A DNA stretch of 64,000 bases from Microtetraspora sp. NBRC 16547 (GCF_030268965.1 NZ_BSSE01000012.1:62001-126000), one strand, 5' to 3'; shown: positions 7,970 through 16,021, counted from the first letter of the stretch. Notes: generated from the letters alone by a model not told the origin. Program-made: numbers and translations.

Positions 7970-8385
7970 GGCGCATCCCCCGCGTGACGATCAGAGACCC
8001 GTCCGATGCTCCCACCTGCGGTGACGCGGGCAGGGACGCTGTGGCCCCGCGTGTCTCCACCCTGTCATACGGCAGGCGCCGGCCGAGGTGGCGGGGCGGG
8101 AAGAATGGGCGGGTGACCATACGCGTCTTGATCGCCGATGACCAGGAGATGGTGCGGCGCGGCCTGCGCAACGTCCATCGGCAAGCCGCTCCGTACCTTC
8201 CAATGGGACGGGTTCACCCCAGACGGCGCCTTCCTGAGTGGCCGGCTGATCGTCCTCGTGGTGGGGATCGCGGTGGCGCGGCCGTCGCGGTCCGTACGGC
8301 ACGGCACGCCGCTCGGTGATCCGGCATCCCACCTGGTCGCACCAGATGGGCGGAATGTAACGTTGGGTAGCAGTGGGGGTGCGCT
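7970..8385. other. Gap with one gene remnant, otherwise unassigned
   Basis: This 416-bp stretch separates the permease (minus) from a small secreted protein gene (plus). It contains the permease promoter region, the response-regulator remnant at 8113-8175, and after it about 200 bp with no recognised gene. A plus frame reading IGKPLRTFQWDGFTPDGAFL can be seen but matches nothing I know. Confidence 0.5.
8113..8175 (+). pseudogene. N-terminal stub of a response regulator receiver domain
   Basis: From GTG 8113 the frame reads VTIRVLIADDQEMVRRGLR, the first strand and acidic pocket (ADDQ) of a NarL/LuxR-type receiver domain. It then turns abruptly into unrelated sequence (NVHRQAAPYLPMGRV). About 20 of the usual 210-220 residues remain, with no phospho-acceptor aspartate and no HTH. 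It is a deletion remnant; no partner kinase gene lies next to it. Confidence 0.7.
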
Positions 8386-8757
8386 ATGAACAGGATCATC
8401 TGCGTTGCGGCGCTCGCCGCGATGACCACGCTCGCTACCGCCGGCGCCGGACACGTGATGGACGGCTCATGCAAGAAACAGGTCGACCGGGGCCAATATC
8501 GGATCCTCATCAACCAGTGCAAGTTCGCCGACACCAAGGCCGCCCGGGAGGAGTGCCGTGCGAAGGTCCGGCGGACCTACACCATCGGGGCGACCAACCC
8601 CAACCTCGACTGCCGGACGTACTCCAGCGTCACCGTGTGCGGCAAGCTCAAGCTCAGCCCACGCCAGAGGAGGTGCGTACGGGAATCCGTGCACAGCGGT
8701 CTGACCCGCCGCCGCTCGGAGGTGGAGTGCTACGCGTTCTACAAGGGCCGGAACTGA
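8386..8757 (+). CDS. Small secreted cysteine-rich protein
   Basis: This 123-residue protein has a signal peptide (MNRIICVAALAAMTTLATAG) with likely cleavage near residue 20-25. The mature part has seven cysteines (about residues 29, 45, 57, 76, 85, 97 and 115) and many arginines and lysines, suggesting a disulfide-stabilised basic domain outside the membrane. The pattern was not recognised as a known family. A weak purine-rich site precedes the ATG. It converges on the DUF742 gene and is preceded by the response-regulator stub. Regular cysteine spacing and the signal peptide make it a believable gene. Confidence 0.7.
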   Translation: MNRIICVAALAAMTTLATAGAGHVMDGSCKKQVDRGQYRILINQCKFADTKAAREECRAKVRRTYTIGATNPNLDCRTYSSVTVCGKLKLSPRQRRCVRESVHSGLTRRRSEVECYAFYKGRN

Positions 8758-8908
8758 CGTGAACCCGGCCCCGCGGATCCGGGGTGTTCCGCCACCGCCC
8801 GGCGAGCCGGCCAGGCCGAGAACGGCGCGGCGGAATGCGTAGCTCTCAATCGAAATAGTGCGAATCGGACTTCTTGATAAAAGCGATCGCCCGCAGGATG
8901 TCACGCTG

Positions 8909-9262
8909 TCAGAGCGCCCGGAGACCCTGGAGCACTTCGAGGAGGATCCGTTCCTCCGGAAGGTGGCCCACCGATGCCTGCGGGCGAGCGGTTATCAGGC
9001 CCTGGTCCCGCAGGTCGCCGAGAAGGATCCGCAGGACGTTGACCGAGAGCCCGCTCTCGGAGGCCAGGTCCACCAGCGGGGTGGAAGCCTGGCAGATGTC
9101 GAGGATGCGCAGGTGCTCGGGCGTCAGCCCGGCCGCCCGGTCGAACGCCGACGGCGCCGTCCTGATGATCGTCATCAGGTCGAACTCGGGGCCGGTGGGA
9201 CGGGTCCGGCCACGCGTGATGGTGTAGGGCCGCAGCAGCGGGCCGTACTCCTGCTCGCTCAC
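8909..9262 (-). CDS. DUF742 protein (CvnC-like)
   Basis: This 117-residue protein has the DUF742 layout: N-terminal LLRPYTITRGRTRP, then a winged-helix-like part with PEHLRILDICQASTPLVDLA, SVNVLRILLGDL and a C-terminal PEERILLEVLQGLRAL. In actinomycete conservons the order is sensor kinase, roadblock protein, DUF742, Ras-like GTPase. Here GTG 9262 overlaps the kinase stop by four bases (GTGA), so the two are translationally coupled. No roadblock or GTPase gene is present: the next gene is convergent. It probably works in a signalling complex with the kinase. Confidence 0.9.
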   Translation of the reverse strand: MSEQEYGPLLRPYTITRGRTRPTGPEFDLMTIIRTAPSAFDRAAGLTPEHLRILDICQASTPLVDLASESGLSVNVLRILLGDLRDQGLITARPQASVGHLPEERILLEVLQGLRAL

Positions 9263-11364
9263 GACTCCTCCTGTCGCCGCTCGGGGCCGAGACGCAACTG
9301 GGGTGCCAGGCTGGCCTGCCGTACCCGCCTGGGCAGGCCGTTGGGGGGCGGTGTCCGCGTGAGAGCGGGCCCGGCAGTGGACGGGCCCTGCGCCGGGACC
9401 CTGCCCTCGACCGCGTGCTCCGAGCCGCTGCCCTCCACGGTGTGTGCCGGGATCCCGCCCTCGACTTCCGGGGTGCCGCTCTCGGCCATCAGGTCCGCGG
9501 GGACGAGCACGACCGCGGAGGTCCCCCCGTACGGTGAGGTGCGCAGGGAGACCCGGACGCCGTGCCGCCGGGCCAGCCGCCCGACGACGAACAGGCCGAG
9601 CCGCCCGCTGTCGGCGAGGTCGAACTCGGGTGGATCGGCCAACTTGGCGTTGAGCCGCGCCATCTCGTCGGCGCCGATGCCGAGGCCGCGGTCCTCGATC
9701 TCCAGCGCGAACCCCTTGGCCGCCACCTCCCCGCGGACGTACACCTGGGTGTGCGGCGGCGAGAAGATCGTCGCGTTCTCCACGAGTTCGGCGACCAGGT
9801 GGATCATGTCGGTCGCGGCGGGGCCGAGCAGCGCCGGACCGTGCGGCACCGTGACGTCGACCCGGAGGTAGTCCTCGACCTGCTCGACCGCCGCGCGTAC
9901 GACGTCGAACAGCGCGACGGGAGAGCGCCACCCGCGACTGGGCGCGGCGCCGGACAGGATGATCAGGCCCTCGGCGTGGCGGCGCATGCGGGTGGTCAGG
10001 TGGTCGATCCCGAACAGCCTGTCCAGCACGTCGGGGTCGACCACCTGCTGCTCCAGCTGGTCCAGCATGGACAGCTGCCGGTGCAGCAGCGACTGGTTAC
10101 GGCGCGCGAGGTTGAGGAAGACCTTGTTGACGCCCTCGCGCATCCGCGCCTGGTCGACGGCGGCCTCGATGGCGGTGCGCTGCACCGAGGTGAACGCGTC
10201 GGCGACGTGCTCCACTTCGACCGTGCTACCGGGGATGGTGACCGGTGGCGTCTCCGCGGACACGTCGACGCCCTCGCCGCGGCGCAGGCGGGTGACGACG
10301 GAGGGTAGCCGCCGGTCGGCCAGCTCGATGGCGGCTCGCTCGAGCCCGACCAACTCGGCGGTGAGCCTCCGCCCGAACCTGATCGAGTAGAAGACGCTGA
10401 ACGCCACCACGAGCAGCCCCACCCCGGCGGCGATGGCTATGCGCCAGAGCGCCGTCTGCGCGAGGGGAAGGGCCCGGTCGGCGATCTCCTGGCTCGCCTC
10501 GCTGAGAAGGCCGCCGAGGGAGACCGTCATCTCCTCGCTCGCGGCACGCCACCTGAGAGCCCCGGGGATAAGCGCCCGGTTGGGCGCGGCGATGTCCGTG
10601 ACCTCGTGCTCCATGGCGCTGAACGTCCGGTACGTGGCCGAGGAGTTCAGCGTCAGGAACGGCGCGGCGAGGTCGGCGTCGAGCTGCCCCACGCCGAGCT
10701 CGTAGAGAAGCTTGCGCTTGCCGGCCATTCTCCCGTAGGCGTCGTACTCCGCCTTGGTCATACGGCCGAAGGCGAGCGACCCCGCGAGCAGGGCCGCCTG
10801 CTGGCTCATCGTCTCGCGGGCCCGGCTGATCAGGATGACCGCCTTGACCTGCTGGATGATGTCGAGATCTGCGGCGATCATGAGCCGGTCGTAGACCTGG
10901 AAGCCCACCTCGGTGATGGAGCTGTAGTGCTCGACGACCTCCGCCGACGACAGCACGCGCTCGTCCACCTGCTTGCGCACGCTGCCCAGGCCTCGGGCAA
11001 GCGTGACGAGCTCCTGGAGCCGCCCCCACATCGCGTCGGGGGTCGCGTCCCTGGCCTGGACGGACACCTGCCCCAAAAGTGCCACCGCCGCGTCGGTCCG
11101 CTGCCGCTGGTCCTGGAGCCCGGTGGGGGGCGCCGCCCTGCTGCCGAGATACCCGGCGGAAAGGGTACGTTCCGTCTGCAGTTCGTCGATGACGCGCTGC
11201 GTGGGAATCACCACGTTGTCGTAGACGGTCCTGATCTCGAGGAGTTCCAGGCCGCCCTGCACGGTGATCGCGGAGCCGTACGCCCAGACCGCCACCAGGG
11301 CGGTGACCGGGACCAGGATGATGGCGAAGATCTTGGCGTGAATTGAACGCCTGCGCCCAGCCAT
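9259..11364 (-). CDS. NIT-domain sensor histidine kinase-like ATPase (CvnA-like)
   Basis: This 701-residue membrane sensor has TM1 at about residues 9-31 (IFAIILVPVTALVAVWAYGS), an external nitrate/nitrite-sensing-type NIT domain (about 50-290, including DELQTERTLSAGYLG), and TM2 at about 306-328 (WRIAIAAGVGLLVVAFSVFY). A HAMP-like segment follows, then a degenerate phospho-acceptor region NLARRNQSLLHRQLSMLDQL and a HATPase_c domain with N-box LVAELVENATIFSPP and G-box DRGLGIG. The last 90 residues are a proline-rich tail. Members with this NLARRNQSLL region often lack a canonical H-box and act through conservon partners. ATG 11364. No response regulator gene is adjacent. Confidence 0.92.
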   Translation of the reverse strand: MAGRRRSIHAKIFAIILVPVTALVAVWAYGSAITVQGGLELLEIRTVYDNVVIPTQRVIDELQTERTLSAGYLGSRAAPPTGLQDQRQRTDAAVALLGQVSVQARDATPDAMWGRLQELVTLARGLGSVRKQVDERVLSSAEVVEHYSSITEVGFQVYDRLMIAADLDIIQQVKAVILISRARETMSQQAALLAGSLAFGRMTKAEYDAYGRMAGKRKLLYELGVGQLDADLAAPFLTLNSSATYRTFSAMEHEVTDIAAPNRALIPGALRWRAASEEMTVSLGGLLSEASQEIADRALPLAQTALWRIAIAAGVGLLVVAFSVFYSIRFGRRLTAELVGLERAAIELADRRLPSVVTRLRRGEGVDVSAETPPVTIPGSTVEVEHVADAFTSVQRTAIEAAVDQARMREGVNKVFLNLARRNQSLLHRQLSMLDQLEQQVVDPDVLDRLFGIDHLTTRMRRHAEGLIILSGAAPSRGWRSPVALFDVVRAAVEQVEDYLRVDVTVPHGPALLGPAATDMIHLVAELVENATIFSPPHTQVYVRGEVAAKGFALEIEDRGLGIGADEMARLNAKLADPPEFDLADSGRLGLFVVGRLARRHGVRVSLRTSPYGGTSAVVLVPADLMAESGTPEVEGGIPAHTVEGSGSEHAVEGRVPAQGPSTAGPALTRTPPPNGLPRRVRQASLAPQLRLGPERRQEES

Positions 11365-11511
11365 ATGACCTCGCCCCGCTATGACAGTTGTGTTAATCGG
11401 GGCGAAACACTAGCAACGAGCGAGATGTGGTCACCAGCGGTGATATCTAACGAAAGCGCAGCTTTCCGCCGGAGTGGACGAACGCGCTCGAACGCTTCGG
11501 TTGGGAATCAG

Positions 11512-11534
11512 CCGGAATTCCGGCGGAATTCCGG
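11512..11534. terminator. Hairpin downstream of the barstar-like gene
   Basis: GGAATTCCGGC is directly repeated at 11514-11524 and 11525-11535. CCGGAATTCC (11512-11521) and GGAATTCCGG (11525-11534) can form a perfect 10-bp stem with a 3-nt loop. It lies 10 bp beyond the barstar stop and upstream of the kinase gene on the same strand, so it probably separates the two transcripts. Confidence 0.5.
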
Positions 11535-11544
11535 CGGGATCGTT

Positions 11545-11934
11545 TCAGTTGGCGAGCATCGTCACCGAGAGGGCGACCTTGCCGGAGGCCCCGTCGCCGA
11601 CGGCGTCGGACAGCACGCTGCCGAGCGCGTCGTACGCCGTGGGGTCGGCCCGCCGCAGTGCCGACGGCTTGGACCAGATGAGCACGTGCTCGCCCGCGGG
11701 CAGCCAGGACAGATCGGTGAGGCAGTCGTAGAGGGCGTCGAAGTTGTGTCCGAAGTCCTCCGGGAAGTCGAGGGTCCGGGCGATCGCCTCCAACATGGCC
11801 GCCGAACTCTGCGCGCCGGATCCGTCCAGCACGTGCGGCGTGCCACCCCGGAGCCTGGCCTGCCTGATCGCCGCCGCGACTCCCATCCCGGTCGGCGCCT
11901 TGATGAACTGTCCCGCGACCCTTGACTGCGTCAT
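11545..11934 (-). CDS. Barstar family protein (ribonuclease inhibitor-like)
   Basis: This 129-residue protein matches the barstar fold. After FIKAPTGMGVAAAIRQARLR and an early beta strand (GTPHVLDGSG), it has the family core FPEDFGHNFDALYDCLTDLS (about residues 71-90), then WLPAGEHVLIW. Barstars bind and block secreted barnase-like ribonucleases inside the producing cell. No ribonuclease gene lies in the window, so this is an orphan inhibitor here; many actinomycete genomes carry such solo copies, whose role is unclear. ATG 11934 gives the usual length; an upstream in-frame start at 11970 is less likely. Confidence 0.88.
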   Translation of the reverse strand: MTQSRVAGQFIKAPTGMGVAAAIRQARLRGGTPHVLDGSGAQSSAAMLEAIARTLDFPEDFGHNFDALYDCLTDLSWLPAGEHVLIWSKPSALRRADPTAYDALGSVLSDAVGDGASGKVALSVTMLAN

Positions 11935-11992
11935 GCGGCCCAGGCTAGCGATCGCCCAGGTCAGAGGCACGGAACCGCGCCGGTGGACATCT

Positions 11993-12011
11993 TTGTCTGG
12001 TTGTCAGACAA
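11993..12011. promoter_or_regulatory. Probable GntR (FCD) operator
   Basis: TTGTC-A-GACAA (12001-12011) is a perfect short palindrome of the type bound by FCD-subfamily GntR regulators. An extra half-site TTGTC at 11993-11997 also forms a 7-bp inverted repeat, TTGTCTG/CAGACAA (11993-11999 and 12005-12011). It ends 7 bp before the transporter start, and the second gene of the operon is an FCD GntR protein, so autoregulation is likely. Confidence 0.65.
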
Positions 12012-12018
12012 TCGGAGG

Positions 12019-13056
12019 ATGACTCAGCGATCCGGTTCCCTGACCGTCGTCGCCGCGGCCGTCCTGTGGGGTACGGCGGGCACCGTGGGGGCGCTCGCGC
12101 CCGCGGGCTCCATCTCGCTCGCCGCCGCCCGCCTCGTCATCGGCGGAACCGTGCTCGCCGTCGTCGCGATGCGCGCCATCGGATCAGCCACCGGATCAGC
12201 CACCGGATCAGCCACCGGATCAGCCACCAGATCGGTCGCCGGTTCACCCGCCGGTTCACCCGCCGGTTCAGCCGCGGACGCGGGGCCGAACCCGGGGCCG
12301 AACCCGGGAAGGGGCGCCCGCGTGACCCGCGCGCCGAAGAGCCTCCTCGCGGCCGGCGGGCTGGCCGTCGCGGCGTATCAGCTCTGCTTCTTCGCCGCAG
12401 TCGCCCGGACCGGGGTCGCCATCGGCACCGTCGTCGCCATCGGTAGCGGGCCGGTCTTCACCGGGCTGCTGTCCTGGCTCCTCGACCGGACCCGGCCGAG
12501 CCGCCGGTGGGCGATGGCGACGGTCGCCGCGATCGCCGGCTGCGCCGTGCTGATCACGGGTGGGGGAGCGGGCGGCGCCGACGCGGGCGGGATCGCGCTC
12601 GCCCTGCTCGGCGGCCTGCTGTACGCGTTCTACGCGGTCACGGCGGCCCGGGCGATCGGTGCGGGGATGGGGTCGGACACGGTCATGGGCGCGCTGTTCG
12701 GCGCGGCCGGCCTGATCATGCTGCCCGTGCTCGTCGCGACCGGACCCGGCTGGCTGGTCGAGCCGCGTGGCCTGCTCACCGCGCTCTACCTGGGCTGCGC
12801 CACCACCGCGTTGGCCTACGTCCTGTACGGCAGGGGCCTGCGGACGACCCCGGTGGCCACCGCCGCCACGCTCGCCCTGGCCGAGCCGGCCGTCGCGGCG
12901 ATCCTCGGCCTCGTCGTACTGCACGAGCACCTGTCGGCGATCTCCTGGGGCGGGCTCGTGCTGCTCGCCGCGAGCCTGGTGGTCGTGGCGCTGCCCGACC
13001 GGAGCCCACGTGACCCCGCGTCCCCGGTCCCCGCGACCCTAAGCTCGTCAGCGTGA
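12019..13056 (+). CDS. EamA/DMT family transporter
   Basis: This 345-residue protein with ten membrane helices in two EamA halves begins LTVVAAAVLWGTAGTVGALA, the family's first helix. Its second half has YLGCATTALAYVLYGRGLR and ATLALAEPAVAAILGLVVLH. DMT proteins export amino acids or other small metabolites. Between helices 2 and 3 sits a repeat-derived insert of about 45 residues (SATG units, then SPAG and PNPG), which is not part of the fold. ATG 12019 follows the operator; a GGAGG abuts the ATG, and GTG 11983 is an alternative. The stop overlaps the GntR start (GTGA), so the two form an operon and the regulator probably senses the exported compound. Confidence 0.9.
   Translation: MTQRSGSLTVVAAAVLWGTAGTVGALAPAGSISLAAARLVIGGTVLAVVAMRAIGSATGSATGSATGSATRSVAGSPAGSPAGSAADAGPNPGPNPGRGARVTRAPKSLLAAGGLAVAAYQLCFFAAVARTGVAIGTVVAIGSGPVFTGLLSWLLDRTRPSRRWAMATVAAIAGCAVLITGGGAGGADAGGIALALLGGLLYAFYAVTAARAIGAGMGSDTVMGALFGAAGLIMLPVLVATGPGWLVEPRGLLTALYLGCATTALAYVLYGRGLRTTPVATAATLALAEPAVAAILGLVVLHEHLSAISWGGLVLLAASLVVVALPDRSPRDPASPVPATLSSSA
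12181..12276 (+). repeat. 12-bp in-frame minisatellite inside the DMT transporter gene
   Basis: Four exact copies of GGATCAGCCACC (12181-12228) are followed by four degenerate units (AGATCGGTCGCC, GGTTCACCCGCC twice, GGTTCAGCCGCG). They encode SATG/SPAG tetrads in a loop between membrane helices. The period is four codons, so copy-number change keeps the frame. Confidence 0.9.
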
Positions 13057-13667
13057 CATCCCTCCGCCCCGTCTCCACCGTGCAGGCCCTGGCCGCGGCG
13101 CTCCGCGAGCGCGTGCTCTCCGGGGACATCGGCCCCGGCGCGTCCCTGCCCGAGCAGGAGCTCTCGGCACGGTACGGCGTGGCCCGGCCCACCGTCCGTG
13201 AGGCCCTCGCCGTGCTCGTCCACGAAGGGCTGCTCCGGCGCGAGCGCAATCGCAGCGCGTACGTGCCCGAGGTCACCCTGGCGGACCTCGCCGACCTCAT
13301 GTACGTGCGGCGCCCGCTTGAGGACCTGATGGCCCAGGCCGTCGCGGGGCGCCGGGTGCCCGAGGCCGAGGCGGCGCTCGACCGTATGGGCGCCCTGCCG
13401 CCCGACGCACCCTGGGCGGCCGTGGTGGCTGAGCACATGGCGCTGCACGAGGCGCTCATCCTGGCAGTTGGCAGCCCCCGCCTGGAACGCCTCTACGGTG
13501 CGCTCGCCGCCGAGAGCCGCCTCGGCCTGGTCCGGCTCCGCGACGTCTACCCGGACAGGGACGAGCTGGTCAGCGAGCATCGCGACCTCCTGGAGACCAT
13601 CGCGCACGGACCCATGGACGCGGCCAGGCGGGCCGTCAGGGACCATCTGCACTGGCGCGAATCGTGA
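13053..13667 (+). CDS. GntR family regulator, FCD subfamily
   Basis: This 204-residue regulator has an N-terminal GntR winged helix (about residues 8-72) with LRERVLSGDIGPGASLPEQE and ARPTVREALAVLVHEGLLRR. The C-terminal all-helical FCD domain includes AEHMALHEALILAVGSPRLE and SEHRDLLETIAHGPMDAARR; histidines in these helices usually bind a metal that holds a carboxylate ligand. GTG 13053 overlaps the transporter stop. It probably binds the TTGTC-A-GACAA site ahead of the operon. Its 3' end overlaps the convergent ydcF-like gene by 32 bp. Confidence 0.92.
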   Translation: MTSLRPVSTVQALAAALRERVLSGDIGPGASLPEQELSARYGVARPTVREALAVLVHEGLLRRERNRSAYVPEVTLADLADLMYVRRPLEDLMAQAVAGRRVPEAEAALDRMGALPPDAPWAAVVAEHMALHEALILAVGSPRLERLYGALAAESRLGLVRLRDVYPDRDELVSEHRDLLETIAHGPMDAARRAVRDHLHWRES

Positions 13668-14373
13668 CCGCCACATCGCCTGGTGAGTGGCGGGTTCCGG
13701 TCAGGAGCCGGCTGTCGAAACCGGCGTGAACGAGCGCCTCGTAGGCGGCACGCACGACCTCCGGAACCTCCTGGGCGATGGAGAACCCGCGCTCGGGATA
13801 CACGATGACGCGCTGCATGTCGCCGACGAGCATGTCGATGACGAGCTTCTCGTCGCTGATGGTCGTGACATAGTCGTCGAGTGCCAACGGCGCTGAGGCG
13901 CACACGACCTCGACTTCGGGCCACAGCTTGCGAGCGGTGGCGAACGAGCGGCGCTCCATGTACGGCTTGGAGATGAGCAGCACCGACTGAGGGTGGATCC
14001 CGGCGGAGGCCAGCACCTTACGCGACAGAGTGATGTTCTCCCCGGTGTTGGTGGCGCTCGGCTCCAGCAGGATCACGTCGTCCGGGACGCCGAGTCGCAG
14101 GGCGTGCTCGCGAAAGTGCACCGCCTCCCCACGAGGGAACCAGGCGAGGGTGCCTGGGCTGTTGCCGCCGGTGAAGACCAGACGGGGGAACATGCCCTCG
14201 TGATACAGCTGGGCGGAGAACGTGGCGACGCCGAGGTCGTGGCTGCCCAGGCCGATCGCCACATCGCAGGGCCGCGGCGAATGGCGCATCTGGTGGTAGT
14301 CCCAGATCAGCTTCGCCTGCTGCCGGTGTTCTTCGGTGATGGCCTGCTGGTTGTCGGTCTGGTTGTCGGTCAC
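13636..14373 (-). CDS. YdcF family (DUF218) protein
   Basis: This 245-residue member of the DUF218/YdcF family has CDVAIGLGSHDLGVATFSAQ (first strand and loop), LVFTGGNSPG (about residues 65-74), EPSATNTGENITLSRKVL and VLLISKPYMERRSFATA. E. coli YdcF binds S-adenosylmethionine; other family members act on envelope precursors, so the true reaction is unknown. No signal peptide is visible, so a cytosolic place is likely. It lies downstream of the MBL/Rieske gene on the same strand, with a strong hairpin between them. The tail-to-tail overlap with gntR may allow antisense interference. Confidence 0.85.
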   Translation of the reverse strand: MTDNQTDNQQAITEEHRQQAKLIWDYHQMRHSPRPCDVAIGLGSHDLGVATFSAQLYHEGMFPRLVFTGGNSPGTLAWFPRGEAVHFREHALRLGVPDDVILLEPSATNTGENITLSRKVLASAGIHPQSVLLISKPYMERRSFATARKLWPEVEVVCASAPLALDDYVTTISDEKLVIDMLVGDMQRVIVYPERGFSIAQEVPEVVRAAYEALVHAGFDSRLLTGTRHSPGDVAVTIRASADGP

Positions 14374-14404
14374 GGTCGCTCCCCGGTCACCGTCGCGGAG
14401 GCGT

Positions 14405-14437
14405 GAGAACCTCCGGCGTCGTCCGCCGGAGGTTCTC
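14405..14437. terminator. Strong hairpin between MBL/Rieske and ydcF-like genes
   Basis: GAGAACCTCCGGCG (14405-14418) and CGCCGGAGGTTCTC (14424-14437) form a perfect 14-bp stem with a 5-nt loop. It lies between two same-strand genes, so it either ends the first transcript or acts as an intercistronic attenuator or stabiliser. No T-run follows on either strand. Confidence 0.7.
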
Positions 14438-14458
14438 GATGCCGCGCGGCGGTCGTGC

Positions 14459-16021
14459 TCAGGACGTCGATATCTCGCGGGTGGCCAGGGGGGTACAGCG
14501 CGCGTTCACACACTCTCCCGTGACCAGGTCGAAGGTGAAGTTGTGACCGAGACAGTAGACCTTGCCGTCCTCGATGATGGCGCTGATGGACAGGTCCTCG
14601 CCCGCGTGCGGGCAGTACCTGCCGATCTCGAACGTCCGGCCGCCATCGGTGACGGTGATGCGCTCGGTCTCGTCTCTGCCGGTCTCGTATTCCTCGACGG
14701 CCTGCAGGGCCGGCGCGTTGGCGTGCTTGAGCAGTCCGGCCAGGTAGCCGTTGTACACGTCGGGGTCGCGGTCCAGGCGAAGCCGCAGGGAAAGCAGCAG
14801 GTCCTCCCACGCGACGTCGCCGGTCAGGATGGGCTCGACCCAGCGCCCCTGCACGATGATCGTGTAGCCGGGCTTTTCGGTGGTCGCGGGGCCGATGGCC
14901 AGGCCGTCCGCGTTCATCCGGACGTCCCAGACGCCGCCGTTCGGCCCCGTGATCTCGAACCGGACCGTCATGTCGATCTGCTCGAGGAAGTAGCTGCTGA
15001 GCGTGCCCAACCGGACGAAGTGGTTGACGAAGCGCTCGGGGAAGTCGGGGCCCGGCTCCGGGTACGTGACCCCGATCTTCTCGATGATTTCGGCCCGGTG
15101 CTCCGCGTAGTTCTGGATGTACTCCTCGACTTCCTCGGTGAAGTCGAACTCCGCCGACACGGGGTCCCGTACCACGTCGCCGGTCTCCAGATCGATCCGG
15201 TCGCCTGGCCTCAATGTCTCCCAGGCTTGTCCGGGCAGGTGCTCGCTCAGCCAGCTCTTGGCGGCTTCCGGGTGGACGAAGGCCCCGTGCTCGGTGTCCA
15301 GCACCCAGTTTATGTCGCGCAGTTCCGGGTCGAGGAAGCAGGGCGGGCCGGCGAAGGGGACGGCCAGTTCCGGCGCCGTGGCGCGTATCAGACGTTGAAC
15401 GGCGCGCAGCTTGGAGATCCGCTTCTCCATGGCGATGCGCCGCTGCTCCTCCATGGGGTACGAGTAACACATCGGATGCCAGGTCGCCGACGACGCCTGC
15501 ACGGCCATGACGTCGAGCCGACCGCCTGCCAGATGCTTGGCGCGGCGGGTCTGCGAAGCGATCAATTTGGCGTCGTTGCAGTTCAACACCGACCTGCCCT
15601 CGGCCACGATGAGGAACGCCGAATCGTGGTACATCGGGGACAGCTGAGGGATGGTCGTGATCCAGGAATCACCGTTGTCCAGCGGAAACGGCTCCCACGA
15701 GTTGATTTCGATGATCTTTTTGACGCCGCACTCGCGAATGCGGTCGGCGAATGTGTTCGATGGATATGCGGGGATCAATACCGTGGTTTCGTCGCTGAGC
15801 CGTTCGAGAAACCAGGAGTCCATATGGTCGAGATGTTCATGTGAGATCGCCACGTAGGTCGCCGAGGTCAGGCTCGTGATATCGAGGTGATCGTTACGCG
15901 GGAACTGGAACCATGACCCCAGATAGGCTCCGTACGGGCTCATCCAGGGGTCGCACACCAAGGTGAACGCAGAGCTTTCGATGGCCAGCCCGGCGTGGCC
16001 GATGGAGGTAAGGGTTGCCAT
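14459..16021 (-). CDS. Metallo-beta-lactamase-fold / Rieske [2Fe-2S] fusion protein
   Basis: This is a 520-residue cytosolic protein. The N-terminal half is an MBL fold of the UlaG/CMAH-like type, with the metal motif HEHLDH at residues 61-66 and later conserved-looking stretches such as VQASSATWHPMCYSYP. The C-terminal 55 residues are a Rieske domain: CPH (C470, H472), 17 residues, then CLGH (C490, H493), the full set of [2Fe-2S] ligands. CMP-Neu5Ac hydroxylase joins the same two folds in the reverse order, so an iron-dependent oxygenase role is possible but not shown. ATG 16021 has GAGGAAG about 9 nt upstream; a GTG at 16039 lies inside that ribosome site. Confidence 0.88.
   Translation of the reverse strand: MATLTSIGHAGLAIESSAFTLVCDPWMSPYGAYLGSWFQFPRNDHLDITSLTSATYVAISHEHLDHMDSWFLERLSDETTVLIPAYPSNTFADRIRECGVKKIIEINSWEPFPLDNGDSWITTIPQLSPMYHDSAFLIVAEGRSVLNCNDAKLIASQTRRAKHLAGGRLDVMAVQASSATWHPMCYSYPMEEQRRIAMEKRISKLRAVQRLIRATAPELAVPFAGPPCFLDPELRDINWVLDTEHGAFVHPEAAKSWLSEHLPGQAWETLRPGDRIDLETGDVVRDPVSAEFDFTEEVEEYIQNYAEHRAEIIEKIGVTYPEPGPDFPERFVNHFVRLGTLSSYFLEQIDMTVRFEITGPNGGVWDVRMNADGLAIGPATTEKPGYTIIVQGRWVEPILTGDVAWEDLLLSLRLRLDRDPDVYNGYLAGLLKHANAPALQAVEEYETGRDETERITVTDGGRTFEIGRYCPHAGEDLSISAIIEDGKVYCLGHNFTFDLVTGECVNARCTPLATREISTS

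Noticed and set aside
6459-8171. A 570-codon minus frame overlapping the amino-acid permease
   Set aside because: It is arginine-rich and has no helices, while the frame at 6539-7969 encodes a complete APC transporter.
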